Positions 1-10,113 of a stretch of 41,580 nt of DNA are shown piece by piece. Source of the stretch: Bacteroides bouchesdurhonensis (GTDB lineage Bacteria > Bacteroidota > Bacteroidia > Bacteroidales > Bacteroidaceae); the NCBI RefSeq assembly GCF_900155865.1, contig NZ_LT707006.1, positions 4,406,098-4,447,677 of the forward strand. Reading direction: 5' to 3'. The first letter of the stretch is position 1; every line of letters begins with the position of its first letter. The translations under genes and the position numbers were made by a program. The notes beneath the pieces were generated by a model. It made no database searches and was not told the DNA's origin. It saw nothing but the letters and a program-made list of their open reading frames with translations.

Positions 1-12
1 AATACTTGCTTT

Positions 13-333
13 TCATTTTGATTCATTTAAATTTTCTACTAATTCAACATAAACATTATATAGGCTATCCGGAATATTTAAATCTGCTGCTTCTTCCGCA
101 TTAAGATTTAATATGTACATAGAATCCCGATAAATAACCTGATCCATTAGCATGTTTCCAAAGTCAGACTGCGCTTGATGTTTGGACTCATCTGAAATAG
201 TATTAACATTCCTTATTGTTGTCGTTGGTGTTTCAGCAACAGGTTGTTCTTCTACGATATCTACATCCTTGCAAGAAAATAGCATTAATAAAAGAAATGA
301 AGGAAATAGTTTTAATTTAGTTTCTGTTTTCAT
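13..333 (-). CDS. Small putative lipoprotein (106 aa)
   Basis: I do not recognise the family. The protein opens with a basic N-region and a Leu/Phe-rich hydrophobic stretch ending in LMLFSC at residue 21, which reads as a lipobox, so it is probably exported and lipid-anchored. The mature part is short, acidic and rich in Thr, Asn and Glu, with no recognisable domain. The ATG at 333 fits because the signal sequence begins there. It is transcribed in the same direction as the oxidoreductase gene upstream of it, but 279 bp of AT-rich DNA separates them, so a shared operon is unlikely. No Bacteroides -7 box stands out just upstream. Function unknown. Confidence 0.6.
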   Translation of the reverse strand: MKTETKLKLFPSFLLLMLFSCKDVDIVEEQPVAETPTTTIRNVNTISDESKHQAQSDFGNMLMDQVIYRDSMYILNLNAEEAADLNIPDSLYNVYVELVENLNESK

Positions 334-612
334 AAAGAATTTGATTTTATATGGTTAAACAATATTCTATTTTAGTAACCGGAAACTTAATCTAATCAAC
401 ACCTTTAGATATATATAGAAAATGGTATCAACTGAAATATAATATGAAAGTAAATAAAAATATCGACTATTACAAATATTTTGGAAAATATTTGTAATAA
501 GAAGACAATAATCAAGTTTTACTATTGATTAAAATTGAAAAAGAAAAAAATGAATAAAGAAAAAATATATCTGTTCAGACACAATTCGGACTGCATTGAA
601 TTTAATGAGCAG
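334..612. other. AT-rich intergenic region with a perfect 15-bp palindrome
   Basis: No gene is seen in this spacer. It contains a perfect inverted repeat with 15-bp arms at 468-482 and 485-499, separated by only two bases (GG). There is no T-tract on either side, so it does not look like an intrinsic terminator. A dyad operator or cruciform-forming site is more likely. Confidence 0.5.
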
Positions 613-1653
613 TCACCCGATATCATATTTCGGTTCTTTGTCTGCCGGGTAAACTACCCCAATTTGTCTGCGTATCTCATCGATGATCTCCAATGAGATC
701 AGTGAATGGTTGTGACTGTTTATTTCAGATTCAAGCTTGCCTTGCTCTATCAAATTTATAAACTCTTCCACTTCATAGAAATATTTATCTTTATCCAATT
801 GAACACCGATCGATTCAGAGGCTATAGCTGTTCCTCTGTCCAATATAGCAGTTTGGCGCGGAAAATATGTAACTTCTTGTATCGTCTGGATTTTATCTAG
901 AAGTAAATTGCCTTCTTCACCTTCAATTTCCGTAGGGAGGAAAGAGTTTACTATCTTTGAGTAAAGCACAGTCGCATTCATGCCCTCATATTGAAAATTG
1001 ACAGCTCCCTGTCCGTCTACCCCTGTCGAAAGTAGAATACCACTCGCATCAATCTTATGAGGACGCCCGAAGAATGCTACCATTGGATAGATAGTATAAA
1101 TCCCAATATCCATTACTGCACCATTTGACAATTCAGGCTTGAACGCATTCAAAACAATTCCTTCTTTGAATTTATCATAGCGGGAAGAATACTGGCAATA
1201 ACATGCTAAATAACGGCGAATAGTTCCTATTTTTTCCAAATACTCTTTTACGATACGAAAATTCGGATTCAAGGTTGCTATCATGGCTTCCATTAAAGCC
1301 ACACCGTATTTATGCGAGGTCTCAATCATAGCTTTAGCCTCCACCGCATTCGAAGCAAGAGGTTTTTCACATAGCACATGCTTTCCATGACGCATGCACA
1401 ACATGCTTTGAGAAGCGTGCAAATAGGTTGGAGTCGCTATATATACGGCATCGATCAGCGGACTCCGTGCCATATCCTCCAATGAAGTAAAAGTGTATGG
1501 AATATGGTGTTTTGCAGCAAACAAATTCGCTCTTTCTTGTGTGCGTGAGCATACAGCCACTAACTCAAACCGGCTATCTTGCCGGGCACCGGCAATTACC
1601 TTATCAGTAATAGTATTTGTACCGATTACTCCAAAACGTATTTTCTTTTCCAT
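613..1653 (-). CDS. Gfo/Idh/MocA family NAD(P)-dependent oxidoreductase
   Basis: The 346-aa protein has the family layout: an N-terminal Rossmann fold starting with a GVIGTN nucleotide-binding turn (residues 8-13), the HVLCEKPLAS segment (about residues 92-101) carrying the family's EKP motif, and a C-terminal alpha/beta substrate domain. The length is normal for the family (about 330-360 aa). Such enzymes oxidise or reduce sugars, inositols or related cyclic substrates in the cytoplasm; nothing here identifies the substrate. There is no signal peptide. It lies downstream of guaA on the same strand, but a terminator-like hairpin in the 194-bp gap argues for separate transcription. Confidence 0.85.
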   Translation of the reverse strand: MEKKIRFGVIGTNTITDKVIAGARQDSRFELVAVCSRTQERANLFAAKHHIPYTFTSLEDMARSPLIDAVYIATPTYLHASQSMLCMRHGKHVLCEKPLASNAVEAKAMIETSHKYGVALMEAMIATLNPNFRIVKEYLEKIGTIRRYLACYCQYSSRYDKFKEGIVLNAFKPELSNGAVMDIGIYTIYPMVAFFGRPHKIDASGILLSTGVDGQGAVNFQYEGMNATVLYSKIVNSFLPTEIEGEEGNLLLDKIQTIQEVTYFPRQTAILDRGTAIASESIGVQLDKDKYFYEVEEFINLIEQGKLESEINSHNHSLISLEIIDEIRRQIGVVYPADKEPKYDIG

Positions 1654-1719
1654 AATCTTATTGATTGCCGTTTAAGCCCCGTAACGCTAATCGTATATTT
1701 TAGTGATATAAATGAATCT

Positions 1720-1759
1720 TAAAAAAAATGTGTTGTAGATAAAATATCCGCAACACATT
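1720..1759 (-). terminator. Intrinsic terminator downstream of guaA
   Basis: Read on the minus strand, AATGTGTTG (1759-1751) pairs with CAACACATT (1736-1728) across a 14-nt loop and is followed by a T-run (complement of the A-tract at 1720-1728). It lies about 90 bp past the guaA stop codon. Confidence 0.7.
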
Positions 1760-1847
1760 TAGTATGATTTCTGCAACACCCATAAACTACTTTATATCAG
1801 ATTGTCAATGAGCATTTACGGTAATTGCATAATAAAAACATCCGGAT

Positions 1848-3371
1848 TTATTCCCACTCAATTGTTGCCGGTGGTTTGGAACTGATATCATAGGTAACAC
1901 GGTTCACACCTTTCACCTTATTAATAATATCATTCGAAACTTTACCAAGGAATTCGTAAGGCAAATGTGCCCAATCAGCAGTCATCGCATCAGTAGAAGT
2001 AACAGCACGCAATGCTACCGCTCTTTCGTAAGTACGCTCATCTCCCATAACACCGACAGATTGAACCGGAAGCAGAATCACACCGGCTTGCCATACCTGG
2101 TCATACAATCCCCAGTCACGCAATCCCTGAATATAGATATCATCAGCATCTTGCAGAATACGAACTTTTTCAGGAGTGATATCTCCCAAAATACGCACAG
2201 CCAAACCCGGTCCGGGGAACGGATGACGAGTAATCAGATGTTCCGGCATACCCAATTCACGACCTACCCGACGAACTTCATCTTTAAACAACAAACGAAG
2301 TGGTTCACAAAGCTTCAAGTGCATCTTTTCCGGCAAGCCACCTACATTGTGATGACTTTTAATAACCGTTCCTGTAATAGATAATGATTCGATGCAATCC
2401 GGATAGATAGTACCTTGAGCCAGCCATTTCACATCTTTTATTTTGTGGGCTTCTTCATCAAATACATCGATAAAGCCCTTACCTATAATCTTACGCTTCT
2501 TTTCGGGTTCTGTCACACCGGCCAGTTCAGCAAAAAACTTTTTGCTAGCATCCACACCGATCACATTCAAGCCTAGACATTCATAGTCATTCATCACATT
2601 CTTGAACTCATTCTTACGTAGCATTCCATGATCTACGAAGATACAAGTCAAGTTCTTACCAATCGCACGGTTCAGTAATACGGCAGCAACTGAAGAATCA
2701 ACTCCGCCACTCAAGCCAAGCACTACTTTATCATCCCCCAACTGCTCCTTCAACTCGACAACTGTGCTTTCAATAAACGAAGCCGGAGACCAATCTTGTT
2801 TACAACCGCAAACATCAACAACGAAATTCTTCAAAATCTGAGTACCATCTTCACTATGGAATACTTCCGGGTGGAATTGTACCCCCCATACATTTTCTCC
2901 CTCAACCTGATAAGCAGCAATGTCCACCTTATCAGTAGAAGCTATCTTCTTAAAATTATCAGGGATCGCTGTAATCGTATCTCCATGACTCATCCATACC
3001 TGCGTATTCTCACGTACTCCTTTAAAAAGGACATTATCTTTGCAGAAAGAAGCCAGATGTGCACGACCATATTCACGTGTACCTGCCGGCTCAACCTTTC
3101 CATTATTAGTATAAGCCATAAACTGCGCACCGTAGCAGATACCTAAAATCGGATATTTACCACGGATCTCGCTCAAATCAATTTTGAAAGCATCTTTATC
3201 GTATACCGAGAAAGGGCTTCCGGAGAGAATAACTCCTTTGATGGTCGGATCATCATGAGGGAATTTGTTATAAGGAATAATCTCGCAATACGTGTCCAAT
3301 TCGCGTACACGACGGCCGATGAGCTGTGTCGTTTGCGAACCGAAATCAAGAATTATTATCTTTTCCTGCAT
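1848..3371 (-). CDS. guaA: GMP synthase (glutamine-hydrolysing)
   Basis: GuaA makes GMP from XMP, ATP and glutamine in the last step of de novo guanine nucleotide synthesis. The N-terminal class I glutamine amidotransferase domain has its nucleophile in GICYGAQ (Cys79) and the His/Glu pair in QFHPEV (His167, Glu169). The ATP-pyrophosphatase P-loop SGGVDS is at residues 221-226, and the C-terminal dimerisation domain ends in PPATIEWE, typical of GuaA. The ATG at 3371 gives 507 aa, the usual size. Twelve more in-frame codons upstream would start at 3407, but that start lies inside the likely -7 box, so 3371 is preferred. Confidence 0.97.
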   Translation of the reverse strand: MQEKIIILDFGSQTTQLIGRRVRELDTYCEIIPYNKFPHDDPTIKGVILSGSPFSVYDKDAFKIDLSEIRGKYPILGICYGAQFMAYTNNGKVEPAGTREYGRAHLASFCKDNVLFKGVRENTQVWMSHGDTITAIPDNFKKIASTDKVDIAAYQVEGENVWGVQFHPEVFHSEDGTQILKNFVVDVCGCKQDWSPASFIESTVVELKEQLGDDKVVLGLSGGVDSSVAAVLLNRAIGKNLTCIFVDHGMLRKNEFKNVMNDYECLGLNVIGVDASKKFFAELAGVTEPEKKRKIIGKGFIDVFDEEAHKIKDVKWLAQGTIYPDCIESLSITGTVIKSHHNVGGLPEKMHLKLCEPLRLLFKDEVRRVGRELGMPEHLITRHPFPGPGLAVRILGDITPEKVRILQDADDIYIQGLRDWGLYDQVWQAGVILLPVQSVGVMGDERTYERAVALRAVTSTDAMTADWAHLPYEFLGKVSNDIINKVKGVNRVTYDISSKPPATIEWE

Positions 3372-3404
3372 ATAATTATGGTTGGATTTTAAATAAATGA
3401 TTTG

Positions 3405-3412
3405 CAAAAGTA
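3405..3412 (-). promoter_or_regulatory. Bacteroides-type -7 box for guaA
   Basis: On the minus strand this reads TACTTTTG, an exact match to TAnnTTTG, 33 bp before the guaA ATG. It excludes the longer guaA start. Confidence 0.65.
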
Positions 3413-3485
3413 GAAAAAAGTACGCAAACAGACAGAATAATATAAAAAAAAGTATATATCATTAGTTATATTAAGAAACATTGAT

Positions 3486-3493
3486 TATATTTG
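3486..3493 (+). promoter_or_regulatory. Bacteroides-type -7 box upstream of the papain-like lipoprotein gene
   Basis: TATATTTG matches TAnnTTTG. It lies about 146 bp before the ATG at 3640, implying a leader of about 140 nt if used. The -33 match is weak (TTAG at 3462-3465). Confidence 0.45.
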
Positions 3494-3639
3494 TAAGGTA
3501 CAAAAAACCATAGCCTATGTATAAATAAAAGATGTAGGATAAGTAATAGGCATACTCAAGACATTAGCAAACCGTTAATATACCTACAATACTCAGCAAA
3601 AACAGCCTGATTAAGCATTACTTCTAATTATTAAGCATC

Positions 3640-4450
3640 ATGAAAGAAATTAATCATATTGAAGAAGCTTATTTCTACAATATTACCTCGATAATAAGTC
3701 TTATTATTTGTTGGTTTATCATAGGAGGATGCCAAGAAGAAGAGAACACCAATAGATTTAGTAGCTTTCCTTTTTTATCCTCAGAATCCGATTTCATATC
3801 AACATCAATTTCTGAACTATCAGAAAATGATCTAATAGTTATAAATGAAGCATTTCAACGCCTCAGCATTGATTCTAAGGACGGTTTACTTTACATAAAC
3901 GAAAATTCCGGTTGCCAAATTAACATATCAGAAAAGCTATTCACTTTTTTTTAAAAGAATTGAAAGCACAACGAACGCAAGAATTAAATTATCAAAAAAT
4001 CAGTTCGTAAAGCCTATAGTCGAATCCAGAAAAAAGGAAAGAAGTGATACCCTTAAAAATGACTGTGTAGCAAGAACTACAATAGCAATAGCTAAAGATT
4101 TAGGAGAGTCTCTTCCTCTTTTACAAGTAATAGATTGGATTGAACGTCAATTCGGCAAGGAAGGAGTCCCTGGAAGCGCACTTTCTTTAGTATTAGACCA
4201 TTTTTTTACGAAACAACGAATAATTGTCCTACCTACCTCATACACATGTGGAGATGCACCAACTAGAATATTTGGTGTTCTAAAATTAGGTTCTAATGCA
4301 GGACATGCCATAACTATAATAAATATTAGTAATGGCTTTGCACTTTACCGAGATGATCAAAACAATAATATGAATGCATGTATGATTTCTGAGATCAAAG
4401 ATGCATATATCATAAGCGGAGTTAATTCAGACATCAATTATAATTTATAA
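3640..4450 (+). pseudogene. Frameshifted lipoprotein with papain/C39-like cysteine-protease domain
   Basis: The reading frame from 3640 stops at 3952-3954 straight after a run of eight T. In the next frame coding continues without a stop to TAA at 4448-4450. Removing one T gives exactly 269 codons. The N-terminal half has a hydrophobic segment ending in FIIGGC (Cys31, lipobox-like). The C-terminal half looks like a papain/C39-type fold: NDCVART (candidate nucleophile Cys142), NAGHAITI (candidate His222) and YRDDQN (candidate Asp/Asn, 238-241). The family is inferred from these motifs only. The T8 tract means this could be a dead gene, a slippage-controlled gene or a sequencing error. The secreted protein gene follows after 10 bp and is probably co-transcribed. 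Confidence 0.6.
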
Positions 4451-4460
4451 CATCAAGATT

Positions 4461-5171
4461 ATGAAAAGACGAAGAAGCATACATTTATTCATTCTTTCTC
4501 TCATTGCATTGTCGCTATCTGCACAAAACGAGAAAAATACATTTGACTCATATGCAAAGTTCATATCCAAAAATCTGGATATTACATGGAAAAAGCCCAA
4601 AAAATTCATCGACCTGAAGACTTTTACAGTATGGGGACCCGAATCTCAAAATCATAAATCAGCTTTTTTCTATCATACTGTGCTACAATCAAAAGATAGC
4701 AATTGCCTTATCATGTATCCGGATATTGTATCTTTAGTAGGCATTAACCTGCATTTAGATGAAACATTAACCCGAAACCAAATGATAAATGATATAAATG
4801 CCGCCCTAGGTTTAACTAACAAAGGAGGTATAATCTCTAAAAATCCGGACACCGATATTAAAAAGAGCATAAAAACATTCACCGGTAAAGATGCAAAAAA
4901 ACTTTTCAATGCAGATACTGTTTTTATTGCACCAATACCAATATCAAATGCTTATCAGGGTAAATACACTTATTGCACGGGAGTTTACATCTACAAAGCA
5001 AAAAGACCACCTATGTTTATTAAATGCTTTTTCAACGAGAAGGGGAAAAATAACGAAAGAAAATACCTAGATATACTTTATAAAACAATAAGATATCGTA
5101 ATGACAATTGGACATTAAACGAATATAACTATCCAAAAGAGTTAAAGGAGTTTTATCCTCAAACTGAATAG
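4461..5171 (+). CDS. Secreted protein of unknown function (236 aa)
   Basis: I do not recognise the family. The N-terminus has a basic stretch (MKRRRS), a hydrophobic core and an ALSLSAQ end, a standard Sec signal peptide cut near residue 21. The mature part is Lys/Asn/Thr-rich with two Cys (about residues 74 and 172) and no visible transmembrane segment, so it is probably periplasmic. It starts 10 bp after the frameshifted papain-like lipoprotein gene and most likely shares its transcript. The pairing of a possible exported protease with a small secreted partner could reflect inhibitor/substrate function, but that is only inference from position. Confidence 0.65.
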   Translation: MKRRRSIHLFILSLIALSLSAQNEKNTFDSYAKFISKNLDITWKKPKKFIDLKTFTVWGPESQNHKSAFFYHTVLQSKDSNCLIMYPDIVSLVGINLHLDETLTRNQMINDINAALGLTNKGGIISKNPDTDIKKSIKTFTGKDAKKLFNADTVFIAPIPISNAYQGKYTYCTGVYIYKAKRPPMFIKCFFNEKGKNNERKYLDILYKTIRYRNDNWTLNEYNYPKELKEFYPQTE

Positions 5172-5228
5172 ACTTTTTCCTACTTTTAGCTCCAAAGTAA
5201 CTTGGATAGAATACATAAACAAAAAAAT

Positions 5229-5277
5229 TAAGGTCAAACTTACTGAAAACATACAGTAAATTCGACCTTATTTTTTG
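5229..5277. terminator. Bidirectional terminator between the secreted protein gene and mscL
   Basis: A 17-bp stem (TAAGGTC...TTACTG paired with CAGTAA...GACCTTA, two mismatches) is flanked by an A-tract on the left and a T-run on the right. It sits between two convergent genes and can end transcription from both sides. Confidence 0.75.
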
Positions 5278-5285
5278 TTAGTCTT

Positions 5286-5729
5286 TTATCGTTTCTCTTT
5301 CAGCAAATCACGAATTTCCGTCAGCAGCACCTCTTCTTTGGTGGGTTCCGGCGGCACCGGAGGAGCAGCCGGAGTTTCCTCCCGTTTCTTTGCCATCAAG
5401 TTGGAAATCAAACGTATAAACAAGAATATAGAGAAAGCGATAATCAGGAAATCAAAAGTTGCCTGTAAAAATTGCCCGTAATCCAAAGTTACAGCAGGAG
5501 CAATCTCTTTCCCATCGGCTCCGACTTCCGCTGCTTTCAATACCCATTTCAGGTCCGTAAAGTTCACACCACCAACTAGTAAGCCAATTGGAGGCATGAT
5601 AATATTAGCCACCAACGACGACACAATTTTCCCAAAAGCACCACCGATAATGATACCGACAGCCATGTCAATCACGTTTCCTTTCATGGCAAACGCTTTA
5701 AAGTCTTGCAAAAATTTACTCTTTCCCAT
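5286..5729 (-). CDS. mscL: Large-conductance mechanosensitive channel
   Basis: MscL forms a pentameric inner-membrane pore that opens on hypo-osmotic shock and releases small solutes. The protein begins MGKSKFLQDFKAFAMKGNVI and continues into the conserved first transmembrane helix (DMAVGIIIGGAFGKIVSSLV). A second transmembrane helix (FLIIAFSIFLFIRLI) follows, then a Pro-rich linker and a charged C-terminal helix ending LLKEKR. From the ATG at 5729 it is 147 aa, normal for the family. A longer frame to 5738 would need a TTG start and is unlikely. It is convergent with the secreted protein gene and divergent from gapA. Confidence 0.96.
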   Translation of the reverse strand: MGKSKFLQDFKAFAMKGNVIDMAVGIIIGGAFGKIVSSLVANIIMPPIGLLVGGVNFTDLKWVLKAAEVGADGKEIAPAVTLDYGQFLQATFDFLIIAFSIFLFIRLISNLMAKKREETPAAPPVPPEPTKEEVLLTEIRDLLKEKR

Positions 5730-5780
5730 CTTTTTCAATATTTAATGTGAATTTAATATGCGAATATAAAAACATTTTTG

Positions 5781-5788
5781 TAATTTTG
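5781..5788 (+). promoter_or_regulatory. Bacteroides-type -7 box for gapA
   Basis: TAATTTTG matches TAnnTTTG and lies 82 bp before the gapA ATG, giving an untranslated leader of roughly 75 nt. No clear -33 element is seen. Confidence 0.6.
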
Positions 5789-5870
5789 CACCGCATTTGA
5801 GAATAAAACAAATGCGGAGACCGAGAGATATTAGAACAAATATTATAAAACCCTTAAAAGTTTAAACAAA

Positions 5871-6881
<1,011 letters not shown>

Positions 6882-6903
6882 TTAGAAGCCTGAACATATA
6901 CGA

Positions 6904-6937
6904 AACCGCTGCGGGAAACCGTAGCGGTTTTTTTTAT
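6904..6937 (+). terminator. Intrinsic terminator of gapA
   Basis: AACCGCTGCGG (6904-6914) pairs with CCGTAGCGGTT (6919-6929) around a GAAA loop and is followed by eight or more T. Confidence 0.9.
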
Positions 6938-6997
6938 TTTCACTTTATATATTGTTAAAAAGCAAGAGATTATCAGTTGAATAACCCACAAAATTAG

Positions 6998-7005
6998 TAA
7001 TTTTG
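6998..7005 (+). promoter_or_regulatory. Bacteroides-type -7 box upstream of the M3 peptidase
   Basis: TAATTTTG matches TAnnTTTG. It ends only 7 bp before the first ATG (7013), so the mRNA would have almost no leader if that start is used. Confidence 0.5.
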
Positions 7006-7012
7006 TGTTTTT

Positions 7013-9109
7013 ATGGAGAGAATATTAATAACATTGATACTAGTTTACACCATGAACAATATATTGAGTGCTCAAAATCCATTCTTTGAACAATATCAGA
7101 CCCCGCACGAAACAGTGCCGTTCGATCGTATCCAAACGGAACATTACGAACCTGCTATTCTTGAAGGGATCAATCAGCAAAAGGCGGAAATAGAAGCTAT
7201 TATCCAGAATCCGGAGAAAGCAACTTTTGCCAACACTGTGGAAGCTTTCGAACAATCCGGAAAGTTGCTGGATAAAGTTACCACTGTTTTCAGTAATATG
7301 CTCAGCGCAGAAACGAATGATGAACTGCAAGCGTTGGCACAAAAAATGATGCCGTTACTCAGTGAGCACAGCAATAATATCACGCTAAACGAAAAGCTAT
7401 TCGACCGCTTGAAAGAAGTCTATAACCAAAAAGAAGACTTGCAACTGACACAGGAACAAAGCCGTTTATTGGATGATATATACGACAGTTTTGTACGCCA
7501 CGGTGCCAATCTCGAAGGTGAAGCCCGCGAACAATACCGTCAACTAACTAATGAATTGAGTATGCTGACACTTTCTTTCAGCGAAAACAATCTGAAAGAA
7601 ACCAATCATTACCTAATGTTACTGACGGACAAAGCCGATCTTGCCGGATTACCGGAGATCGTCATGGAAACTGCTGCCGAAACTGCAAAAACTGAAGGAA
7701 AGGAAGGATGGGCATTCACTCTTCATGCCCCGAGCTATGTTCCTTTCATGACTTATGCCGACAATCGCGAATTACGTCAAAAACTTTATTTAGCATACAA
7801 TACCAAATGTACTCACGATAACGAATATAACAATATCGATATCGTAAGAAAGATAGCCAATACCCGTATGAAAATAGCCCAGTTATTGGGATATAATAAT
7901 TATGCAGATTACACGTTAAAGAAGCGAATGGCAGAAAACAGTAATGCTGTATACAAATTATTGAATCAACTATTGGAAGCTTATACCCCTACTGCGCAAC
8001 AAGAATACCAGGAGGTACAGGATCTGGCACGTCAGGAACAAGGCGATGACTTTGTTGTAATGCCATGGGATTGGAGTTACTATTCAAACAAACTAAAAAA
8101 CAAGAAATTCAATCTCAACGAAGAGATGCTCCGTCCCTATTTTGAACTGGAACAGGTAAAAAAGGGAATATTCGGTTTAGCTGAGAGGCTATATGGAATC
8201 ACTTTTAAAAAGAATCCGGACATCCCGGTTTATCACGAGGAAGTGGAAGCTTACGAAGTATTTGATAAAGATGGAAAATACCTGGCAGTTCTTTATACGG
8301 ATTTTCATCCACGCGCAGGAAAACGTGCCGGAGCCTGGATGACAAGTTACAAGGAACAATGGATCGACCGGGAAACAGGTGAAAACAGCCGTCCACACGT
8401 CTCTGTCGTAATGAATTTTACCAAACCGACAGCAAACAAGCCAGCTTTACTTACTTTTAATGAAGTGGAAACATTTCTGCATGAGTTTGGCCATAGTTTG
8501 CATGGTATGTTTGCCAACTCTACTTACCAGAATCTGAGCGGCACCAATGTATATTGGGATTTTGTGGAACTTCCTTCCCAGATTATGGAAAACTTTGCCA
8601 TTGAAAAAGAGTTTCTCCATACATTTGCCAAGCACTATCAGACAGGTGAGTTAATTCCTGATGAACTGATACAACGCATCGTAAACTCTTCTAATTTTAA
8701 TGCAGCGTATGCTTGTCTCAGACAAGTCAGTTTCGGATTGCTCGATATGGCATGGTATACCCGCAATACCCCTTTCGAAGGTGATGTCAGAGCGTACGAA
8801 CAAGAAGCTTGGAAGGAAGCACAGATACTGCCGGTTGTGAACGACGCCTGCATGAGTACTCAGTTCTCACATATTTTTGCCGGAGGGTATTCAGCCGGAT
8901 ACTACAGCTATAAATGGGCGGAAGTCCTGGATGCAGACGCCTTCTCACTATTCAAACAGAAAGGCATATTCAACCGGGAAGTAGCAGACTCGTTCCGCAA
9001 CAACATTCTTTCTAAGGGGGGTACTGAACATCCGATGGTACTTTATAAACGTTTCCGCGGACAAGCACCAACCATAGATGCCCTATTAAAAAGAAACGGA
9101 ATCAAATAA
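7013..9109 (+). CDS. dcp: Peptidyl-dipeptidase, M3 family (Dcp-like), probably exported
   Basis: M3 zinc metallopeptidases of the Dcp type remove C-terminal dipeptides from oligopeptides. The gluzincin motif HEFGHSLH is at residues 490-497 (His490, Glu491, His494), with the third zinc ligand expected in the Glu-rich helix about 25 residues on (the VELPSQIME region). At 698 aa it matches Dcp (about 680-710 aa). Residues 1-21 (ending NILSAQ) look like a signal peptide, which supports the ATG at 7013; the next Met (7052) would remove it. The -7 box is unusually close to this start. The small lipoprotein gene follows after 15 bp and appears to be in the same operon. Confidence 0.93.
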   Translation: MERILITLILVYTMNNILSAQNPFFEQYQTPHETVPFDRIQTEHYEPAILEGINQQKAEIEAIIQNPEKATFANTVEAFEQSGKLLDKVTTVFSNMLSAETNDELQALAQKMMPLLSEHSNNITLNEKLFDRLKEVYNQKEDLQLTQEQSRLLDDIYDSFVRHGANLEGEAREQYRQLTNELSMLTLSFSENNLKETNHYLMLLTDKADLAGLPEIVMETAAETAKTEGKEGWAFTLHAPSYVPFMTYADNRELRQKLYLAYNTKCTHDNEYNNIDIVRKIANTRMKIAQLLGYNNYADYTLKKRMAENSNAVYKLLNQLLEAYTPTAQQEYQEVQDLARQEQGDDFVVMPWDWSYYSNKLKNKKFNLNEEMLRPYFELEQVKKGIFGLAERLYGITFKKNPDIPVYHEEVEAYEVFDKDGKYLAVLYTDFHPRAGKRAGAWMTSYKEQWIDRETGENSRPHVSVVMNFTKPTANKPALLTFNEVETFLHEFGHSLHGMFANSTYQNLSGTNVYWDFVELPSQIMENFAIEKEFLHTFAKHYQTGELIPDELIQRIVNSSNFNAAYACLRQVSFGLLDMAWYTRNTPFEGDVRAYEQEAWKEAQILPVVNDACMSTQFSHIFAGGYSAGYYSYKWAEVLDADAFSLFKQKGIFNREVADSFRNNILSKGGTEHPMVLYKRFRGQAPTIDALLKRNGIK

Positions 9110-9124
9110 ATAAAAACAGTAAAT

Positions 9125-9613
9125 ATGAAAGTGATATATAAAATAGTATGCCTGTTTATGCTTCTACCTCTGTTTGCTGGTTGTAATGACACGGATGACG
9201 TAGCCGCTATCTTTACAGGAAAAACCTGGAAACTGTCCTTTATAGCCAGAGATGGGGAAACTAGAATGTACGAACCATTTTGGGGAATCTCAAAAGAAGA
9301 GACTATCAAAAAACTGAGTCAGGCCAATACCTATACAATCAAATTTGAAGGGATAGTAGAAGGGGATGCCATTCAAGGAAAAATAAATGGAACAACAGTC
9401 ACCAGCAATCTGAGCGGTACCTGGAGTGCCAATGCTAAAAACAACGGATTCAATGCTACTATCAAAGGACAAAGCGACAATGATAAGCTTGCTGAAAACT
9501 TTCTGGAAGGAATAAATGCTGCTGCTTCTTATCAAGGGGATGAGAACAATCTATATCTTATTTACAAAAATTCAAAGGGAAAATTCCGCATGTTTTTCCG
9601 TGTGGTAAAGTAA
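9125..9613 (+). CDS. Small lipoprotein, DUF4847-like
   Basis: The 162-aa protein has a signal sequence ending LLPLFAGC with a lipobox Cys at about residue 20. The mature domain looks all-beta: it has GKTWKLSFIARDGE near the start, Gly/Asn-rich turns (KINGTTVTSNLSGTWSA), and ends FRMFFRVVK. I associate this pattern with the Bacteroides DUF4847 family from memory, so the name is tentative. It lies between the M3 peptidase (15 bp upstream) and dCMP deaminase (19 bp downstream) in one tightly spaced run. Function unknown. Confidence 0.7.
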   Translation: MKVIYKIVCLFMLLPLFAGCNDTDDVAAIFTGKTWKLSFIARDGETRMYEPFWGISKEETIKKLSQANTYTIKFEGIVEGDAIQGKINGTTVTSNLSGTWSANAKNNGFNATIKGQSDNDKLAENFLEGINAAASYQGDENNLYLIYKNSKGKFRMFFRVVK

Positions 9614-9632
9614 GCAGAAAGGAATCGACAAG

Positions 9633-10082
9633 ATGGACACAGAAAAGAAACAATCAGAACTTGACAAACGTTACATACGTATGGCCAGTATATGGGCAGA
9701 AAACTCATATTGCCAGCGTCGTAAAGTAGGAGCATTGATCGTAAAAGATAAGATGATTATCTCCGACGGATACAACGGAACACCTTCGGGATTCGAAAAT
9801 GTATGCGAAGACGAAAATAATCTCACAAAACCGTATGTTCTTCACGCTGAAGCAAATGCCATCACCAAAATAGCCCGTTCCAACAATAGTAGTGACGGGG
9901 CTACGATGTATGTAACTGCCTCACCATGTATCGAATGTGCGAAACTCATCATTCAGGCAGGAATCAAACGAGTAGTTTACTCAGAGCACTACCGTCTGGA
10001 AGATGGAATAGAACTATTAAAACGAGCAGGAATTGACATTGTCTATACAGAACCGGACGATCATTCCTCACCTAACAAATAA
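9633..10082 (+). CDS. dCMP deaminase (ComEB-like cytidine/deoxycytidylate deaminase)
   Basis: This enzyme deaminates dCMP to dUMP and so feeds dTMP synthesis. The zinc site is complete: HAEANAI (His71, proton shuttle Glu73) and PCIECAK (Cys99, Cys102). The conserved N-terminal segment RRKVGALIV and the GYNGTPSGF substrate loop are typical of deoxycytidylate deaminases rather than cytidine deaminases. At 149 aa it has the usual length. It is cytoplasmic, with no signal sequence. It sits in an operon-like run with small gaps of 19 bp upstream and 31 bp downstream. Confidence 0.92.
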   Translation: MDTEKKQSELDKRYIRMASIWAENSYCQRRKVGALIVKDKMIISDGYNGTPSGFENVCEDENNLTKPYVLHAEANAITKIARSNNSSDGATMYVTASPCIECAKLIIQAGIKRVVYSEHYRLEDGIELLKRAGIDIVYTEPDDHSSPNK

Positions 10083-10113
10083 TAAAGAAGAACGTTAAAA
10101 AAAAGGAATAGAC

